Shown: positions 7,423 through 15,561, counted from the first letter of the stretch. The stretch: 19,789 nucleotides of DNA from Gemmatimonadota bacterium (GCA_030550695.1 JAUQOX010000025.1:1-19789); one strand, 5' to 3'. Notes: generated by a model from the sequence alone, not told the origin. Translations and numbers: made by a program.

Positions 7423-8022
7423 TCAGGCCGGGGCGGCTCCTTCGGCCTCTTTCTCCTTTTCTTTTTCCTTCTCCCGTTTGACCCCGGAGAGGAGGCGATC
7501 CATCAGGCCGCCCGCCTTGATCTTCAGCCTCCTGGGTCGAGCCTCTTCCCTCTTGGGCAGGCGCAGGGTGAGGATCCCGTCCTGGTAGGTGGCCTCGATG
7601 GCGTCCTTGTCCACCCCTTCGGGCAGCAGATAGCTTCGCTGGAAGCGTCCGAACCGGCGCTCGTTCAGCCAGAACCGGGAGTTTTCCTCCTTTCGCTCCT
7701 GGCGGTTCTCGCCGGACACGTTGAGGACGTTCCCCTCCACCGTCACCTCCAGGTCCTCCATGCGGAACCCGGGCGCTTCGATGGCGATGCGCACCTCGTC
7801 GTCCGTCTCCAGGACCTCGCTGGCGAAGGGCAGGACCCTTTCTTCCCAGGGGGTCCGGAACGCCCAGCGGCCCCAGGGGTCCAGGGACCAGCTCGAGGAA
7901 AGGCCCTCGAACACTCGGGAGACCATGCGGTCGATTTCCCGGCCGATTCCCAGAAAATCGTCAGCCAACAGCGGATCCACGACCGAGGTCGGCCGGCCAA
8001 AACGCCTCAGAACCGGAAGCAT
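7423..8022 (-). CDS. Hsp20/alpha-crystallin small heat-shock protein
   Basis: A 199-residue small heat-shock protein, an ATP-independent holdase that keeps unfolding cytosolic proteins soluble. The alpha-crystallin domain spans about residues 66-158: the E-V-R-I-A-I-E-A-P-G-F region at 76-86, N-V-L-N-V-S-G-E at 98-105, F-x-R-S-Y-L-L-P-E at 127-135 and the signature A-T-Y-x-D-G-I-L-T-L-x-L-P-K at 144-157. L-K-I at 166-168 can serve as the C-terminal I-x-I-like anchor for oligomers. The tail is longer than usual and ends in alternating K and E (182-192) and a short A-rich end. ATG 8022 has a near-ideal site, AGAAGGAGGTG, just upstream; the frame remains open to 8262 but the extension is upstream of this site and lies in the promoter region. 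A sigma-54 promoter about 145 bases upstream probably drives it. Confidence 0.95.
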   Translation of the reverse strand: MLPVLRRFGRPTSVVDPLLADDFLGIGREIDRMVSRVFEGLSSSWSLDPWGRWAFRTPWEERVLPFASEVLETDDEVRIAIEAPGFRMEDLEVTVEGNVLNVSGENRQERKEENSRFWLNERRFGRFQRSYLLPEGVDKDAIEATYQDGILTLRLPKREEARPRRLKIKAGGLMDRLLSGVKREKEKEKEKEAEGAAPA

Positions 8023-8166
8023 CTTAGCGCACCTCCTTCTATGGAACCGTGGTTGTCTCGGGAATCGTCCGCCCACGGCGGCGTCGTCGGCCTCTCCGGC
8101 GCCGAGGCGGAGGCCTCCGGTCCCGGGGGCCGTTCCTCCGTGGGCCTGTTCCGACCCCCTGGACGA

Positions 8167-8182
8167 AGCAACCGGCGTGCCA
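8167..8182 (-). promoter_or_regulatory. Sigma-54 (RpoN) promoter for hsp20
   Basis: On the minus strand this reads TGGCACG-CCGG-TTGCT, matching the sigma-54 consensus TGGCACG-N4-TTGCW at every defined position. The -24 GG and -12 GC are exactly ten bases apart. It points to hsp20, with the start of transcription expected near 8155 and a leader of about 130 bases before ATG 8022. Sigma-54 promoters need an AAA+ activator bound upstream; a candidate site lies at 8266-8280. Confidence 0.8.
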
Positions 8183-8265
8183 GGGGAAAGCACCCTGAGG
8201 CTGCCAAAAAGGGTGCCGCGTGGGGGATCCAGGCCCCCGAAGCCTGCCATCGTCCTGGCCAAGGT

Positions 8266-8280
8266 GTGTCAAAATGACAC
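8266..8280. promoter_or_regulatory. Perfect palindrome GTGTCA-N3-TGACAC, candidate activator site of the sigma-54 promoter
   Basis: GTGTCA (8266-8271) and TGACAC (8275-8280) are perfect inverted arms around three bases. The centre (8273) is about 92 bases upstream of the -24 element of the hsp20 promoter, that is near -115 from the expected start, the usual place for an enhancer-binding protein. A further TGACA half-site lies at 8295-8299 exactly 20 bases from the one at 8275, about two helical turns. The identity of the activator is unknown. Confidence 0.6.
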
Positions 8281-8500
8281 GCAGGGAGGGAGTTTGACAG
8301 AGGGGGAGGCGGGACCGGCACCGGGGCCGTCGGCAGGTCCCCTGAGGCGGAACTCCTCCGCCGCAGGCGTGGCCGCAGACCCTGGACAGCGCCGGGCCTC
8401 CCCTCTAACGTATGGCCCGGCATGAGGTTCCGCTCCGTCGGCCTTCCTCGGGAGGGGGGCGAGTTGCATGCGGACCCCCAGGGCACCCGTGCCGGCAGGG

Positions 8501-8514
8501 CCCCAAGCTTGGGG
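8501..8514. repeat. 14-base perfect palindrome CCCCAAGCTTGGGG
   Basis: A perfect palindrome in the untranslated region about 150 bases before the ABC ATPase gene. It could be an operator or a short mRNA hairpin; there is no direct evidence for either. Confidence 0.4.
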
Positions 8515-8662
8515 GGCCTGCAGCGCCGATCCGGGACGGGTACGCCATGGCCTTCGCCCCCGAGCATGAAGGTGGCCAGCAGCCCGATCCTTCGATTCCA
8601 ACCCCCTCGGGCCGGCTAGCGGGGCGGCGTTTCCTTACTCGCTGAATCGTCAGGAGGGCGGG

Positions 8663-9601
8663 ATGATCTCCGTGGAGGCGGTCACGAAACGCTTCGGTTC
8701 TCTCACCGCGGTGGACAACCTTTCGTTTACCGTGGCCCAGGGGGAAGTGTTGGGGTTCCTGGGGCCCAACGGTGCCGGCAAGACCACCACCATGCGAATC
8801 CTCACGGGAACCTTGGAGCCTGACGCCGGCCAGGTCCTGATCGACGGTGTCCCCATCCAACGGGACCTCAAGGCGGCCAAGGCCAGGGTGGGGTATCTCC
8901 CCGAGGCCAATCCCCTCTACGACGATCTCCTGGTGGCGGAATACTTGGAGTACGTGGGAGAGCTCCGGGGGCTTCGGGGGGCCGATCTCAAGGCTGCGGC
9001 CCGGGAGGCGGTGGAAGCCACGGGCATCGGGGAGGTGTTCTATCGTCCCATCGGGCAACTGTCCAAGGGGTATCGGCAGCGGGTGGGGCTGGCCGCCGCC
9101 ATCCTCCATCGTCCGGAGATCTTGCTTCTGGACGAGCCCACCGAGGGGCTGGACCCCAACCAGCGGGTAGAGATCCGGCGGCTGGTGTCGGAGCTGGGAA
9201 AGGACCGGACCGTCCTGCTTTGCAGCCACGTCATGCGCGAGGTGGAGGCCACCTGCTCACGGCTGGTGATCTTGTCCCGGGGCAGGCTGGTGGCGGAAGG
9301 GCGGGTGGACGAGCTCCTGGCGGCCCGGACCGGTCGAGGGCGTTACCTGGTGGAGGTAGAGGGGGAAGGTGTGGTGGAGGCCCTCAAAGCCTTACCCGGT
9401 GTGACCGGTTGCGACGCCGAAGGGGTGAACGGCCGCGCCCGGGTGATCCTGGAAACCAGAGGAACGGAAGAACTGCGCCCTCGGATCTTCGCTCTGGCCC
9501 GTGACAAGGGGTGGACCCTTTGGGAACTCCACCGGGAGAAAGCTTCCCTGGAGGATGTGTTCCGGCAGCTCACCTCGGAAGGAGAGGAGGTGGCGTCATG
9601 A
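8663..9601 (+). CDS. ABC transporter ATP-binding protein, GldA-type
   Basis: A 312-residue ABC ATPase that powers the membrane partner encoded next. Walker A G-P-N-G-A-G-K-T-T is at 34-42, signature L-S-K-G-Y-R-Q-R at 133-140, Walker B I-L-L-L-D-E-P-T at 153-160 and the switch histidine at 189 (C-S-H-V-M). The Q-loop region reads G-Y-L-P-E-A-N (77-83), as in ABC-2 type and GldA proteins, with E in place of Q. The C-terminal 100 residues form the extra domain usual in this family, ending with the L-E-D-V-F-x-x-L-T motif. ATG 8663 has AGGAGG about six bases upstream. The stop overlaps the next start (ATGA at 9598-9601), so the genes are coupled. GldA serves gliding in Bacteroidetes; non-gliding bacteria keep related operons, so the substrate is unknown. 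Confidence 0.92.
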   Translation: MISVEAVTKRFGSLTAVDNLSFTVAQGEVLGFLGPNGAGKTTTMRILTGTLEPDAGQVLIDGVPIQRDLKAAKARVGYLPEANPLYDDLLVAEYLEYVGELRGLRGADLKAAAREAVEATGIGEVFYRPIGQLSKGYRQRVGLAAAILHRPEILLLDEPTEGLDPNQRVEIRRLVSELGKDRTVLLCSHVMREVEATCSRLVILSRGRLVAEGRVDELLAARTGRGRYLVEVEGEGVVEALKALPGVTGCDAEGVNGRARVILETRGTEELRPRIFALARDKGWTLWELHREKASLEDVFRQLTSEGEEVAS

Positions 9602-11856
9602 GACGTTCGGCTTGGACGGTGGCCAAGGCGGAACTCAGAGGCTACTTCGATCACCCCACGGCGTATATCCTGGTGGTGGCCTTCCTGGGCCTCTCGCTGT
9701 TCCTGACGTTCCGGACCATGTACGCTTCGGGGGCGGCCTCCATGCGCCCCTTCTTCGATCTGCTCCCCATCCTGCTGGCCATCTTCGTGCCGGCGGCCAC
9801 CATGAGGAGCCTGGCGGAGGAAAAGAGGGGAGGGACCCTGGAATGGCTGTCGGCCCACCCCCTGGACGAGATCGACCTGGTGGTGGGGAAGTTCCTCGGG
9901 AACTGGCTTTTCGTGTGCCTTACCCTGGCGGGTAGCCTTCCCACGTCCCTGGGGCTCCTCCTGGTGTCGGAGGCCGACCCGGGGATTCTGATAGCCCAAT
10001 ATGTGGGGGCGGCTCTGCTTGCGGCCCAGCTTGTGGCCTTGGGTCTTTGGGCTTCGAGCCTTACCCGCAATCAGATTTCGGCGTTCATTCTGGCGGCTCT
10101 CCTGAGTTTTGTGCTCTTCCTCATCGGCCTGCCGGTGGTGCAGATCGGCCTGCCTCCGCTGATCGGCGGGGCCCTGGCGAAACTCTCGGTGGTTTCCCAC
10201 TTCCAGAACGTAGCCCGAGGCGTTCTGGATCTTCGAGATGTCCTGTACTTCCTGTCCACGGGCGCCCTTTTCCTGGTTCTTAGCTGGGTCATGCTCCTCC
10301 GGGAGCGCCTGAGTCGGACGGGAGCCGATTATGGTCGGCTGCGCCTGGGTACCACGGCTGTGGTGGGGCTGGTGTTGGTGTTGAATCTGCTGGGGGGGCA
10401 CATTCGCGGAAGGCTGGATCTTACCCGCGAGAATCTCTTCACACTGGCGCCGGGCACCCGGGCCATCCTGAGGAATCTGGACGATCTGGTCCAGGTGAAA
10501 CTCTTCGTTTCCGCGGAGCTGCCTCCGGAGCTGCAGCTTCAGCTTCGAGACGTCCGCGACCTTTTGGCCGACCTTCGTCGAGCCTCCAACGGGAACCTGG
10601 CCGTGCAGGAATTGGACCCCGACAAAGACGACAAAGCGGATGAAGAGGCATCCTCTCTGGGGATCTACCCTATTGACTTCAACATTCTCCGGGACAACGA
10701 GTTCCAGGTGAAGCGCGGCTACTATGGGCTTGCTGTCCTCTATGCCGATCAGAGGGAGGTCATCCCGGTAATCCAGCGCACCGACGACCTGGAGTACCGG
10801 CTCGCTTCGGCCATTCAGAAGATGACCCGGCAGAAGAAGCCCACCGTGCTCTTCGCTCAGGGGTACGGTGCCAAGGCCGACTATGATCTTCCCGACTTCC
10901 GCAACGCCTTGGGAGACCGCTACACCCTGCGGACCCTCTGGATGGATGGCGATTCGTTGCCCCCCATTTCGCCCGACTCCATCCAGGTCGTGGTGGTGGC
11001 AGGTCCCACCCAGCGGATGGACAGTGCGGCTTTGACCCGCATCCGAGAGTATGTGAACGAGGGAGGTTCGCTTCTGCTCTTCCTGGAAGCGGTCCATCTC
11101 GATCCCCAGGGCGGATTCCAACCGATCCCGGTCTACTCGGGCCTCGAGCCCTTCATCGAGGAGTTTGGGGTTCACCTGGGCACTCGCATGGTGGCGGATC
11201 TGGCGTCGAATGAGAGGGTGTCCCTCGGCCAACGGGGTATCTTCAACATCATCGCTCCTTATCCCCTTTGGCCCGTTGTCCGGCGGGCATCGGACCACGT
11301 GATCACCCGCAGTCTGTCCAGCTTGACCTTGGGTTGGGCAGGATACCTCGAGATGACGGATTCGGTGGGTAAGGGGATCACTCCGCTGTGGCAAACCACG
11401 GAGGCGGGCATCGTCCGGGCCCTCGACCTCCCCTTGGTCCCGGATCAAGATTGGTCAGTTCCTCCCGATCAGTTGGGCGTCCGCACCGTGGCCGTGGCCG
11501 TGGACCCGGGGGCGGAGGATGGGGAGGGAAATGCCGGAGGGAAGTCCCGGACGGGGAGAATGGTGGTGGTGGCCGACCTGACCTTCCTGGAGCCCCAATT
11601 CGCCCGAGCCAATCCCCAGAACGCCGTTTTTGCTGCCAATGCCCTGGATTGGTTGGCGCAAGACGAGGCCCTGATCCGTATCCGCTCGAAAGTTCGTGTG
11701 CCTCCCACCCTGGCCTTTACCTCGGATTGGAGTCGGCACGCCCTGAAATGGGGGAACTTGGTGGGGGTGCCGGTGCTGTTCGTCCTTTTCGGGATCTGGC
11801 GAGTGACCGGGCGGCGGCGGAGGGCGGAAGGCCGTTGGAAGGAGGTGATGGCATGA
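9598..11856 (+). CDS. Fused GldF-like ABC-2 permease and GldG-like auxiliary protein
   Basis: The protein has 752 residues. The first ~240 residues are an ABC-2 permease of about six membrane segments, with R-S-L-A-E-E-K-R-G-G-T-L-E at 70-82, a conserved ABC-2 motif (E-E-K-x-x-G-T-L-E). A further membrane segment at about 252-268 leads into a GldG-type domain. It begins with R-L-D-L-T-R-E-N-L-F-T-L-A-P-G-T at about 272-287 and continues as a large extracytoplasmic region (ABC_transp_aux) to about residue 715. A last membrane helix lies at about 722-738 and a basic tail follows. In Flavobacterium GldF and GldG are separate proteins; here they are one chain. The start ATG 9598 overlaps the ATPase stop, and the end overlaps the DUF4340 start (ATGA 11853-11856). 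No frameshift or break is seen across the fusion. Confidence 0.9.
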   Translation: MRRSAWTVAKAELRGYFDHPTAYILVVAFLGLSLFLTFRTMYASGAASMRPFFDLLPILLAIFVPAATMRSLAEEKRGGTLEWLSAHPLDEIDLVVGKFLGNWLFVCLTLAGSLPTSLGLLLVSEADPGILIAQYVGAALLAAQLVALGLWASSLTRNQISAFILAALLSFVLFLIGLPVVQIGLPPLIGGALAKLSVVSHFQNVARGVLDLRDVLYFLSTGALFLVLSWVMLLRERLSRTGADYGRLRLGTTAVVGLVLVLNLLGGHIRGRLDLTRENLFTLAPGTRAILRNLDDLVQVKLFVSAELPPELQLQLRDVRDLLADLRRASNGNLAVQELDPDKDDKADEEASSLGIYPIDFNILRDNEFQVKRGYYGLAVLYADQREVIPVIQRTDDLEYRLASAIQKMTRQKKPTVLFAQGYGAKADYDLPDFRNALGDRYTLRTLWMDGDSLPPISPDSIQVVVVAGPTQRMDSAALTRIREYVNEGGSLLLFLEAVHLDPQGGFQPIPVYSGLEPFIEEFGVHLGTRMVADLASNERVSLGQRGIFNIIAPYPLWPVVRRASDHVITRSLSSLTLGWAGYLEMTDSVGKGITPLWQTTEAGIVRALDLPLVPDQDWSVPPDQLGVRTVAVAVDPGAEDGEGNAGGKSRTGRMVVVADLTFLEPQFARANPQNAVFAANALDWLAQDEALIRIRSKVRVPPTLAFTSDWSRHALKWGNLVGVPVLFVLFGIWRVTGRRRRAEGRWKEVMA

Positions 11857-12767
11857 GCGAAAAGGCTCTCAAGGTCCTGTTCGTCTCCCTTGCGGCTCTG
11901 CTGATCCTGTGGTTGGGAATCTCTCTCCTCGGGGGTAGAGGGGGGGGTGGGAGCCGGCAACCTTCCTCGGCGCTGGCGGGAGTCCTGGAAGGGGTAGAGC
12001 CGGATAGGGTGGAGGAGGTGCGGATCCGGAAATCCGGCTCGGACACCCTGATTGTCCTCCGCAGGCGGGAAGGCCAGTGGACGGTGAACGGATTTGCTCC
12101 CGATTCGGCGGCGGTGGCCGATTTCTGGTCGGCCCTGCAGAAGGCCGAGCTGGTGGAACTGGCAGCCAGGAATCCGGCCAATCACCGCCGTATGGGACTT
12201 GCTGCCGACAGCACGTGGGTCCTGGAACTGGTGGTGGGGGGGCGGGCGAGGACCCTGTTGGTGGGGAATCCGGGCGCCCGCTGGGGAACGGTGTACGTGC
12301 GACACCCCGAAGAAGATGCGGTTTACCTGTTGAAAGGCCATTTGCGCTCGGAGGTGACGAGGCGTCTGGACGATTGGAGAAACCGACGGGTGGCCCGGGT
12401 GGACACGGGGCAGGTGGCCCGCGTCGAGCTGGAACGGGGGGGCAAGCTCACCGTGCTGGTGAGGTCGGCGGAAGCCGACTCGGTGTGGACCAAGGAGAAC
12501 GGGGATCGGGTGGATACCTTCAAGGTCTGGAATCTCTTGTCGGATCTGGCCTACCTGGATGCCAGCGGGTTCGTCGCTCCCGGTGATTCCCTCCCGCCGC
12601 GGGAGGGCTTTGTGACTGCCTTCAATCGAGCCGGAGATACCCTTTACCATCTGGAGATCGGCAAGGGGGGTGACCTGGACCGGTGGGCCCGCGTTCGGGG
12701 AGACACGGTGCTCTACAAGATCCCGGCCTGGCGGCTGGCCCGACTTCTTCCGGAGTCCTGGGATTAG
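11853..12767 (+). CDS. DUF4340 domain membrane-anchored protein
   Basis: The protein has 304 residues. A single membrane anchor lies at about residues 7-27 (L-K-V-L-F-V-S-L-A-A-L-L-I-L-W-L), followed by a glycine linker and an extracytoplasmic domain. The domain repeats the beta-rich pattern of DUF4340: W-T-V-N-G-F-x-P-D-x-x-A-V near 75-90, L-L-V-G-N-P-G-A-R-W-G-T-V-Y-V-R near 129-145, and W-R-N-R-R-V-A-R-V near 172-180. DUF4340 proteins nearly always follow GldG-type genes and are thought to be an accessory part of the same ABC complex; their role is unknown. ATG 11853 was chosen because it overlaps the previous stop and has GGAGG a few bases upstream. A run of eight G lies inside the linker codons (11940-11947). 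Its stop overlaps the convergent MATE stop by four bases. Confidence 0.88.
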   Translation: MSEKALKVLFVSLAALLILWLGISLLGGRGGGGSRQPSSALAGVLEGVEPDRVEEVRIRKSGSDTLIVLRRREGQWTVNGFAPDSAAVADFWSALQKAELVELAARNPANHRRMGLAADSTWVLELVVGGRARTLLVGNPGARWGTVYVRHPEEDAVYLLKGHLRSEVTRRLDDWRNRRVARVDTGQVARVELERGGKLTVLVRSAEADSVWTKENGDRVDTFKVWNLLSDLAYLDASGFVAPGDSLPPREGFVTAFNRAGDTLYHLEIGKGGDLDRWARVRGDTVLYKIPAWRLARLLPESWD

Positions 12768-14251
12768 GGGTGCTGCGACCGGCCCGACTTACGGGGCTGG
12801 CCGCCTTGGAGGGTAAGGACCATGCCCTTCCAGCGGCCCTGATGAAACCGCCCCATACTTAGAAGAGCCCGGGTGGCGTGACCTGCCAGAATCGCCAGCC
12901 AGATGTCCAAAGGCTCCAGCGCGGCCGAGGCCTGAAGGAGGGAACAGATCCCCAAGGGTACGATCACCTGGGAAACGATGGAGATGTGCAAGGGGCCTCG
13001 GGTATCGCCGGTCCCCTGGAGGCCCCCGGTGTAGACCAATGCCGCCGAGACGAAGATCCCCGAAAGGCTGAGGATCCGAAGCAACGCGGTGCCTAGCGCC
13101 AGCACCGTCGGGTCGCCCAGACCGAAAAGGCGCAGGAGGGTTTCAGGGAAGAAGAAAAAAACCATGCCCGCCACGGCTGCCCCGCCTGCGCTGAAGCGGG
13201 CCGTCAACTGCACGGCCCGCTCCACCCGATCGGGTCTGCCTGCTCCCAGGTTCTGGCCCGCCAGGGTTGCTGCCGCCCCGAGCATACCCGCTGCCGTCCA
13301 GGTGACGAAGGCGAACAGCTGCGTGTAGGCCACAGCGTAGGCGGCTTGTGCTTCGGCGCTCTTCTCCAGAGATCCGATGAAGGAGACCAGGAGCACGCCG
13401 CCCACGTTCATCACGATTCCCTGGAATCCGGCGGGTAGACCGAACTGGAAGAGCGCCCGGATGATGGGCCAATCGGGCCGCCAACCGGTTCGGGGGAAGG
13501 CCACCAGCCATGTGCCCTGCCAGACCTTCCCCAGCGAGTAGGCAGCCACCAAAGTACTCGCCAGGGCGGTGCCCAGGGCCGCTCCGGTGGTTCCCAGAGG
13601 GGGCAGGGGTCCGGCCCCGCGGATCAGGATCACATTGAATACCGCATTGAGGGCGGTCATCGCCACGCCGACCCGCATGGGGGTTCGGGCGTCTCCGGCG
13701 GAACGGAGGGCCGCGCTCACCAGAAAGAACAGAAGCAGAGGCAGACTGGAGAGAAAGAGAATCCGAAGGTAGGGGAGAGCTTGTGCTTGTACGGCGGAAC
13801 CGGCACGGACGAAGCGCAGAGCGAAGGGTGCCGTGAGGTATCCCACAGGGGCCAGGATAAAGAGGCAAAGCCCCAGGGCGACGAGGAAGGCCTGGAGAAC
13901 CACCCTGTCCACCGTTTCTTTATCCCCCGCTCCGGCGAACCTGGCCACCAGGATGCTCATGCCGGTGAATACGGACATCATGAAGACGATGACCACCACC
14001 CAGATCTGGTTGGCCACGCCGATAGCGGCATTGGCGGCGAACCCCACGAAGTGGCCCACCATGACGTGGTCTATGAAGCCTTGCACGCCGCCCAGGATGT
14101 TGGTGAGCATGGTGGGCCAGGCCAGCCTCCAGATGGCCGGGCCGAGAGGGCCTTCCACCAAGGAACGATCGAAGGCAGGGGTGGGAGGATGAGGGATGGG
14201 GAGTGACGCCCCGTCCCTGGGGTCCGGGGCGCCGTTGGCGGAGGTGAGCAT
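12764..14251 (-). CDS. MATE family efflux transporter
   Basis: A 495-residue inner-membrane protein with about twelve hydrophobic segments, the size and layout of a MATE (NorM/DinF type) exporter, which drives out cations, drugs or metabolites using H+ or Na+. The start of the first repeat (W-P-T-M-L-T-N-I-L-G-G-V-Q-G-F-I-D-H-V-M-V-G, residues about 45-66) and the A-N-A-A-I-G-V-A-N-Q segment (73-82) match family hallmarks. The second half repeats the pattern after about residue 260, with R-F-S-A-G-G-A-A-V-A-G near 355. The substrate cannot be inferred. The start at 14251 overlaps the stop of the upstream cytochrome-porin gene by one base (TAATG), so its poor ribosome site may be compensated by coupling. 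The first ~30 residues are soluble and proline-rich. Confidence 0.92.
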   Translation of the reverse strand: MLTSANGAPDPRDGASLPIPHPPTPAFDRSLVEGPLGPAIWRLAWPTMLTNILGGVQGFIDHVMVGHFVGFAANAAIGVANQIWVVVIVFMMSVFTGMSILVARFAGAGDKETVDRVVLQAFLVALGLCLFILAPVGYLTAPFALRFVRAGSAVQAQALPYLRILFLSSLPLLLFFLVSAALRSAGDARTPMRVGVAMTALNAVFNVILIRGAGPLPPLGTTGAALGTALASTLVAAYSLGKVWQGTWLVAFPRTGWRPDWPIIRALFQFGLPAGFQGIVMNVGGVLLVSFIGSLEKSAEAQAAYAVAYTQLFAFVTWTAAGMLGAAATLAGQNLGAGRPDRVERAVQLTARFSAGGAAVAGMVFFFFPETLLRLFGLGDPTVLALGTALLRILSLSGIFVSAALVYTGGLQGTGDTRGPLHISIVSQVIVPLGICSLLQASAALEPLDIWLAILAGHATRALLSMGRFHQGRWKGMVLTLQGGQPRKSGRSQHP

Positions 14252-15528
14252 TAGAACGCGGTGACCACCCCCATCACCAGGCGGGCCCGCTCCAGACGTG
14301 TGTCATAGCCCACTTCCCCGGAGAGCTTGAGGTTTCTTGCCAAAAGGTAGGTGGCTACTGCTGATACGCTCTCGTAGCTTCGGAGGAACCCCTGCTCCCC
14401 GCTGCGGAGAGACAAGGCCTCGCGGTTGGACTCCACGGAATTGTAAAGTCCGCTCAAGGCCCACTTGCCGTCCGGGCCTTGGGGGAAGACATGCACCTCC
14501 ACCATGAGCCCTTCGGTCCGGACCTGGAAGGGATCCCGACTGCCGGCCCCGCAGCGGGGGTCCCCGGCGGAGCAGGTACGGAGGAAGAAGGGGTTCGAGT
14601 CGGTCCGCCGGAGGTATTGGGCATTGACTTCGGTCTTTTCCCCCAACGACAGGGTCAGGTCGGGGCCGAAGCTGAGATGGCGGTCCGTAAGGCCTCCGCT
14701 CTTCTCCTGGCCGGCATACAGGAACCCGCCCAGCCTCAGGGGGCCCGCGGTGTGCGAATACCGAACGAAAATGTTCTTGGCGCGGTCGGTGTCGTACTGG
14801 CGGTTGGCGCCGGCGGCCGAAAGACCCCGCCCATTGACCACCATGAGGGCGGCGTCGCCGTTTTCCCACGGGGAGAACGATGCAAACAACCCCCTCTCAT
14901 AGGTCATATCGGCCCGCACATTTCCGATTCTGGCGCGGTACAGCTGGTAGTCTTCGTATTCCAGACGGAGCTCGCGCTTGAAGAGGGGATCGGAGACCTG
15001 AAACTGACCCACGATGAGGTCCACCCCGGTGCCGGCCACATCGGAGAACTGGACATAAGCGTCTTCCAGGCCGGCTACCTCCCCCCTTTCGGACAGGAAG
15101 AAATACAGGTAATAGCTGACCCCGTCCGCCACCTGGCCGCCGGAGAGGATCTTCATGAGCCAGGGGGTCTGTAGGTCCGGCCCCACCACCTTCTCCCCCT
15201 TTTGGGCGAGGGTCAGGAGGTACGCGTCCATCCGCACCGCGAAGGGCACGGGTCCTTGCAGCCGCAGGGACGGATCCCCCGTGGCGATGGTGTCCCGGGG
15301 CGGTTCCCCCCGGGCAAACTCGAAACCGTTTGCGGCGAACTGCTCTCCGAAGGCGCTGAGACGGGGAAAGGGCGCATGACACAGGGAACAGGAGACCTTG
15401 TACTTTCGGGCAAAAGCCGGGATGGCGACCAAATGGGTGGGTGGAAGAACCACAAAGAGGGGGAAGAGGGCGAGCCACCGCAGATTCCTCGGAGGTTTCG
15501 GGGTTGCAGCGCCTTGTGGTGTGTTCAT
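14251..15528 (-). CDS. Cyc2-like fused monoheme cytochrome c-porin
   Basis: The protein has 425 residues. A signal region lies at about residues 16-37, followed at once by I-P-A-F-A-R-K-Y-K-V-S-C-S-L-C-H (36-51) and P-R-L-S-A-F-G-E-Q-F-A-A-N-G-F (55-69). A single CxxCH heme site right after the signal with A-R-x-x-x-x-x-C-x-x-C-H and x-F-G-x-x-F-x-x-N-G is the signature of Cyc2-type cytochrome-porins, some of which oxidise Fe(II) at the outer membrane. The remaining ~340 residues look like a barrel of amphipathic strands and end in T-A-F, an aromatic last residue. Two cysteines (319, 326) could form a disulfide in a loop. ATG 15528 has AGGTGA about seven bases upstream. It sits between a small cytochrome c and a MATE gene. 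Distant cousins with the same N-terminus exist in several phyla with unknown roles, so iron oxidation is only one option. Confidence 0.75.
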   Translation of the reverse strand: MNTPQGAATPKPPRNLRWLALFPLFVVLPPTHLVAIPAFARKYKVSCSLCHAPFPRLSAFGEQFAANGFEFARGEPPRDTIATGDPSLRLQGPVPFAVRMDAYLLTLAQKGEKVVGPDLQTPWLMKILSGGQVADGVSYYLYFFLSERGEVAGLEDAYVQFSDVAGTGVDLIVGQFQVSDPLFKRELRLEYEDYQLYRARIGNVRADMTYERGLFASFSPWENGDAALMVVNGRGLSAAGANRQYDTDRAKNIFVRYSHTAGPLRLGGFLYAGQEKSGGLTDRHLSFGPDLTLSLGEKTEVNAQYLRRTDSNPFFLRTCSAGDPRCGAGSRDPFQVRTEGLMVEVHVFPQGPDGKWALSGLYNSVESNREALSLRSGEQGFLRSYESVSAVATYLLARNLKLSGEVGYDTRLERARLVMGVVTAF

Positions 15529-15561
15529 CGTCCGTCACCTGGAGGTTGAGGGTGCATCGGG

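Larger units (their letters stand above)
8023..8662. other. 640-base gene-free region between hsp20 and the ABC operon
   Basis: No convincing coding frame is present on either strand; open frames here have biased, proline/arginine/glycine-rich translations and no ribosome sites. The hsp20-side half holds the sigma-54 promoter (8167-8182) and the palindrome at 8266-8280. The other half holds a 6-bp hairpin GGCGGA/TCCGCC (8346-8362) and a 14-base palindrome (8501-8514). It also holds a weak sigma-70-like pair, TGGACA (8383-8388) and TAACGT (8406-8411), with a 17-base spacer, which could serve the plus-strand ABC operon about 250 bases downstream. Confidence 0.7.

Noticed and set aside
8294..8299. 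TTGACA as a sigma-70 -35 element for the plus-strand ABC operon
   Set aside because: No -10 element follows at 16-18 bases; the TGACA core fits better as an extra half-site of the palindrome.
9343..11448. Long open frame of about 700 codons on the minus strand, antisense to the ABC permease fusion
   Set aside because: It is the mirror frame of a well-recognised gene in GC-rich DNA. Its translation is rich in Q, H, R and G without any domain, and it has no place in an operon.
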